A program made the position numbers and the translations under genes. From Bidens hawaiensis (Eukaryota > Streptophyta > Magnoliopsida > Asterales > Asteraceae), in the NCBI GenBank assembly GCA_021521415.1, contig JAIQDT010000841.1, positions 682,001-746,000 on the forward strand: a stretch of DNA of 64,000 nucleotides, in the 5' to 3' direction. The notes beneath the pieces were generated by a model. That model was given only the letters and a program-made list of their open reading frames with translations, was not told the DNA's origin and made no database searches. Position 1 is the stretch's first letter; each line of letters starts with the position of its first letter. Shown here piece by piece: positions 61,170 through 64,000 of the stretch.

Positions 61170-62268
61170 TGATAAGTGTTTGAGTTAAACCCTTGGCCAT
61201 TGGAATCCCTGTAAGCATAATTAACCTCTTCGGGCACATCCTCCTCGTCATCATAAAATTCGGGGCAGTTTTCTGACTTGTGCCCGAGCTCACCACATTC
61301 TCACACATCGGGGATTTCACTCCAATTTTACCAACCTCTATCTTTTTACCCTTTCGGTACCCAGCCAGTTCACGTTCCAACTCAGCAATTCTTTCGGATT
61401 CACTCGTAACTGACTTAACTGATCTGGAAGAAGTATGGTGCCTTCGTCTTTCTGCTGCTGCCTCTGCCTTCGAATCTTCACACATAAACTCCAAAAAATC
61501 CCAATCATCTTCCTCGGGTTGATTAAGCATCTGACCGTTACACGAGGCTTTCAGATGCTTTATGTCCTCGTATGTCAACCAATCAACAAAGCATTTCACC
61601 AGTTCCCACAATTCGATCTGGTGGTGTGGGTATTTTCTGATCATTTCCTTAAACTTGGTGAATGCTTTATGAAATAATTAACCCGATAACTATGAAAAGT
61701 TGTGAATTTCCAATCGGGCCTCGCTCGTTTTCGACTGCGAATAGTACTTGTTCGGAAACACCCGTTGTATCTCGGCCCAGTTTCTGATACTGTGCATCGG
61801 TAGCGAGTTAAACCAGAGTTTCGCTTTGTCTTTTAGAGAAAACTGGAATAACCGCAACCGAACCTCGTCCTGATCAAATGTACCATCACCAATCGACCCG
61901 CAAATAGCCGAAAAATCGGTCAAGTGAGAATACGGGTCCTCCGAAGCCATACCGTGAAAATGCGGTACGATGTTAATGTATGATGGCAGGACTTAAAAGT
62001 CTGCTGTCGCGGCACTCGTTTCTGTGGAACTAACGGGGATGCTCCATCTGAGATAGTCGGTCTAAACCGACTGTTAACACCCTTAACCGGGACCATAAAA
62101 TTCCTCCTCAGTCCCCCGGGATTTACCAAACCACCCTTGTTCACTTGAATACCTCGAACTCTTTCGGGCGTTTTCGCCCGATTAATTTTGTTCCAACCCA
62201 TACCATTTCTACCCTCGTTTCTGTTAACCGCTTTAGCCGTTTGTGGTTTACCGGCTCTTCCACTGTTT
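61170..62268 (-). pseudogene. gag: A3 gag N-terminal half
   Basis: NSGRAGKPQTAKAV and MGWNKINRAKTPERV (62201) lead to the capsid-like domain PYSHLTDFSAICGSIG, RLRLFQFSLKDKAKLWF, WAEIQRVFPNKYY (61690-61950). A helical ERIAELERELAGYRKGK segment and a zinc knuckle (CGELGHKSENC, about 61271-61303, out of frame with its upstream part) follow. The gene is split at 61165 by T2. There are frameshifts near 61930, 61660 and 61310. Confidence 0.85.
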
Positions 62269-63339
62269 AAATCGAATAACTTAAATTGAATTAAATAATA
62301 TTTAAATAAATAAATAAAAGAAAAAATAAGAAAATCTTTTTGTTTTTTTTTAATATTTACCTTTAAACCCGAAAAGCAAAAAATAAAATAAAAACAGAAA
62401 ATAAAATATTTTTGTATTTTTGATTATTTTAATCAAAATTAAATATATGTTACGAAAGCAGTACATATTTTTGTGAGTTTAAGCAGAGAATCATATTGAT
62501 CAAATTGCCATTCCATCGCAGTTTTATATTTCAGCGTTATTATGACTAACGTTGAGTCAGTTATTGATATTGTTGTCCACTTAAATCTTATAACAAACTT
62601 TCAAGCATTTTTGTGATATGATTAAATGTTCAATTAAAGCATAGAATATCAGAAACTATCAGCCTCTAATCTCGGTTCAAGCATAATTTTATTTTTACCT
62701 TATCACCCCAACTTGACTTAAATCATTATGCTGTTGATGCACCAAGATTTCTTTACTGTGAATGAATATGCACGAGTCCATATGTAGGCTTACATACATT
62801 GTGTCCCCTGGGGTCCGTTTCTTATTGGTATTGAGACGCGTGCAAGAGAGGAACAATGTATGACTAATAGCGGATTTTGATCAAGTCAGTAATTCAATTT
62901 GTACGATGTACAACGGTGATCAAGTTTAATGACTTTGGGTTTTCTCTAAAAGCTAATGAAATATTCATTCATATGAATACCCAGATGATTAAGCCGCATA
63001 AAGACTCACGGTGTCCAGAACCCGAATGCTTTTTATTCAACTTATTATTTTTGGTGATCAGACAAACATAAGGTTGAGTATGATAGGCTATTTCATTCTT
63101 CCATCATTACCGAGAGTTTTGGAAGAGGCTAACACCTCTTTCAATTTGGTATTTCTTTATGTTTATATCATATACTTTACTCTAACAGCTTGTTTAAGAC
63201 CTATCAATGCACTAATGCAATTAAGCACTCAGCCTTTTAATCTTATTTCTTTCTAGATATGGGACCAGATTATCAATGTACTATCATTTTCTCTTTTTGC
63301 TTCAAAACTCATTTTTGAGGAGCATAAAAAATAAATTCA
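62269..63339 (-). other. C2 spacer after pol; A3 5' end missing
   Basis: No LTR, primer site or polypurine tract for A3 is visible to the right of its gag, so A3's 5' end is lost. From about 62460 rightwards, patches match the C1 spacer in order (for example AGTCATAATAACGCT, read on the minus strand, against GTCATAATACCGCT near 11368). The exact A3/C2 boundary lies between 62270 and 62460. Confidence 0.5.
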
Positions 63340-63612
63340 ATCGCCCCAGTCACTTTCAGTTTATAGGTTAATGGCTATCCTATAAATCTACAAGTAGATA
63401 ACAGGACCAAAACATGCAAGAATGTTCCACAAACTTAAATAACCGACATAATTTTCAGCGAGAGAATTAAATAAAAACGCACAACAATCTCCCCAACTAC
63501 TTTCCATTATCAGGTAAATGGCTATCCCGAACATCTACAAGTAAATATCAGGACCAAACATATACAAGTATATGTCATTCAAATATGAGTAATTGACATA
63601 ATTTTAAGTGAA
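63340..63612 (-). other. Conserved tandem module after C2 pol
   Basis: Two copies on the minus strand of the unit seen at 10327-10600: AATTATGTC, GTTTGGTCCTG or TTTTGGTCCTG, GGATAGCCATT, ACCT and GG(G/A)GCG or GGGGAG blocks. Confidence 0.65.
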
Positions 63613-63855
63613 AGGGTGCAAAAATATTTTTGGTTTTTCTCTATACATGCAAAAAACACAATCTTTTGTCTTTTCAGATTTTTCTATACAAAAAAAAACA
63701 CAATCTTTTTTATTTTTTAATTTTCAATGTTTTTGGATTTTTCAAAATATTCTAAACAAAATCATAATATTTTTGTCTTTTTCATTTTCACCTCTAAAAC
63801 CCAAAACATAAAAAATAAGTAAAAGAAAATTTAAACAAAAACAAAATAAAGATAA

Positions 63856-64000
63856 TTATCCTTGTTTCAGGATAGCAACAAGAGTTTTTAATCCATTTAA
63901 ACCAAGCAAAAAGTTAAAACGCGTTTTGTCAAATGCTTTGGTAAACAGATCAGCTTTTTGAAAATCAGTGTGCACTTTCTCAATATCAATTAAATTTTTT
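63856..64000 (-). CDS. pol: C2 RNase H, C-terminal end (partial)
   Basis: On the minus strand the last 47 codons read EKVHTDFQKADLFTKAF, then a GLNGLKTL tail and stop at 63856-63858. DLFTKAF is the conserved C-terminal motif of copia RNase H (C1: DNFADLFTKAF). The rest lies beyond the window. It shares strand and expected order with the C2 extra ORF and LTR, so I assign it to C2. Confidence 0.8.
   Translation of the reverse strand, partial: KNLIDIEKVHTDFQKADLFTKAFDKTRFNFLLGLNGLKTLVAILKQG

Overview
The window is plant nuclear DNA, almost certainly from a eudicot with a large, repeat-rich genome. The composite (Asteraceae) family is my guess from the style of the retroelement proteins, but nothing in the window proves it. 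Evidence for a plant: Ty1/copia and Ty3/gypsy elements of plant lineages (SIRE/Maximus-like, Athila-like, Tekay/Del-like with a chromodomain), primer-binding sites matching plant initiator-Met and Asp tRNAs, and nuclear copies of plastid rpoB and ycf2. I see no host protein-coding gene.

Layout. 1-2361: LTR of a minus-strand gypsy-like element, its primer site at 525-536. 2362-15851: C1, a complete plus-strand SIRE-like copia element (13.5 kb, 400-bp LTRs, target duplication AAATC) with gag, protease, integrase, RT, RNase H and an extra ORF (12437-15420). 15852-21843: plastid-derived mosaic and a 1.1-kb segmental duplication, one copy split by a hAT-type MITE. 21936-23360: foldback MULE-like element. 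23930-26658: LTR pieces (Tekay-like, a solo copia LTR, a minus Tekay 3' LTR). 26659-28401: T1, minus Tekay-type pol remnant with chromodomain, abutting 28404-33467: A2, plus Athila-like remnant ordered integrase-LTR-primer site-partial gag-LTR stub. 33472-about 43000: A1, minus Athila-like element with gag, protease, RT, RNase H, integrase and a 3' ORF. 43043-45042: another minus LTR. 45043-64000: a three-level nest. C2, a minus SIRE-like copia element, is interrupted by A3, a minus gypsy element lacking RT/integrase, whose gag is interrupted by T2, a plus Tekay-like element with 2.4-kb LTRs and target duplication CCGGG.

All coding units are damaged to some degree. Most nonsense codons look like C-to-T (or complementary) changes, as expected of methylated, silenced elements.

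The most interesting signal is regulatory. Each of five LTR families carries a short inverted-repeat motif in its LTR, placed just upstream of a TATA-like box where I can see one. In the three elements that also carry an extra ORF downstream of pol, the same family-specific motif forms a second array before that ORF. In C1 this internal array is followed 15 bp later by a TATA box, which looks like an internal promoter. C1 and C2 also share a divergent extra ORF and a tandem non-coding module immediately after pol.
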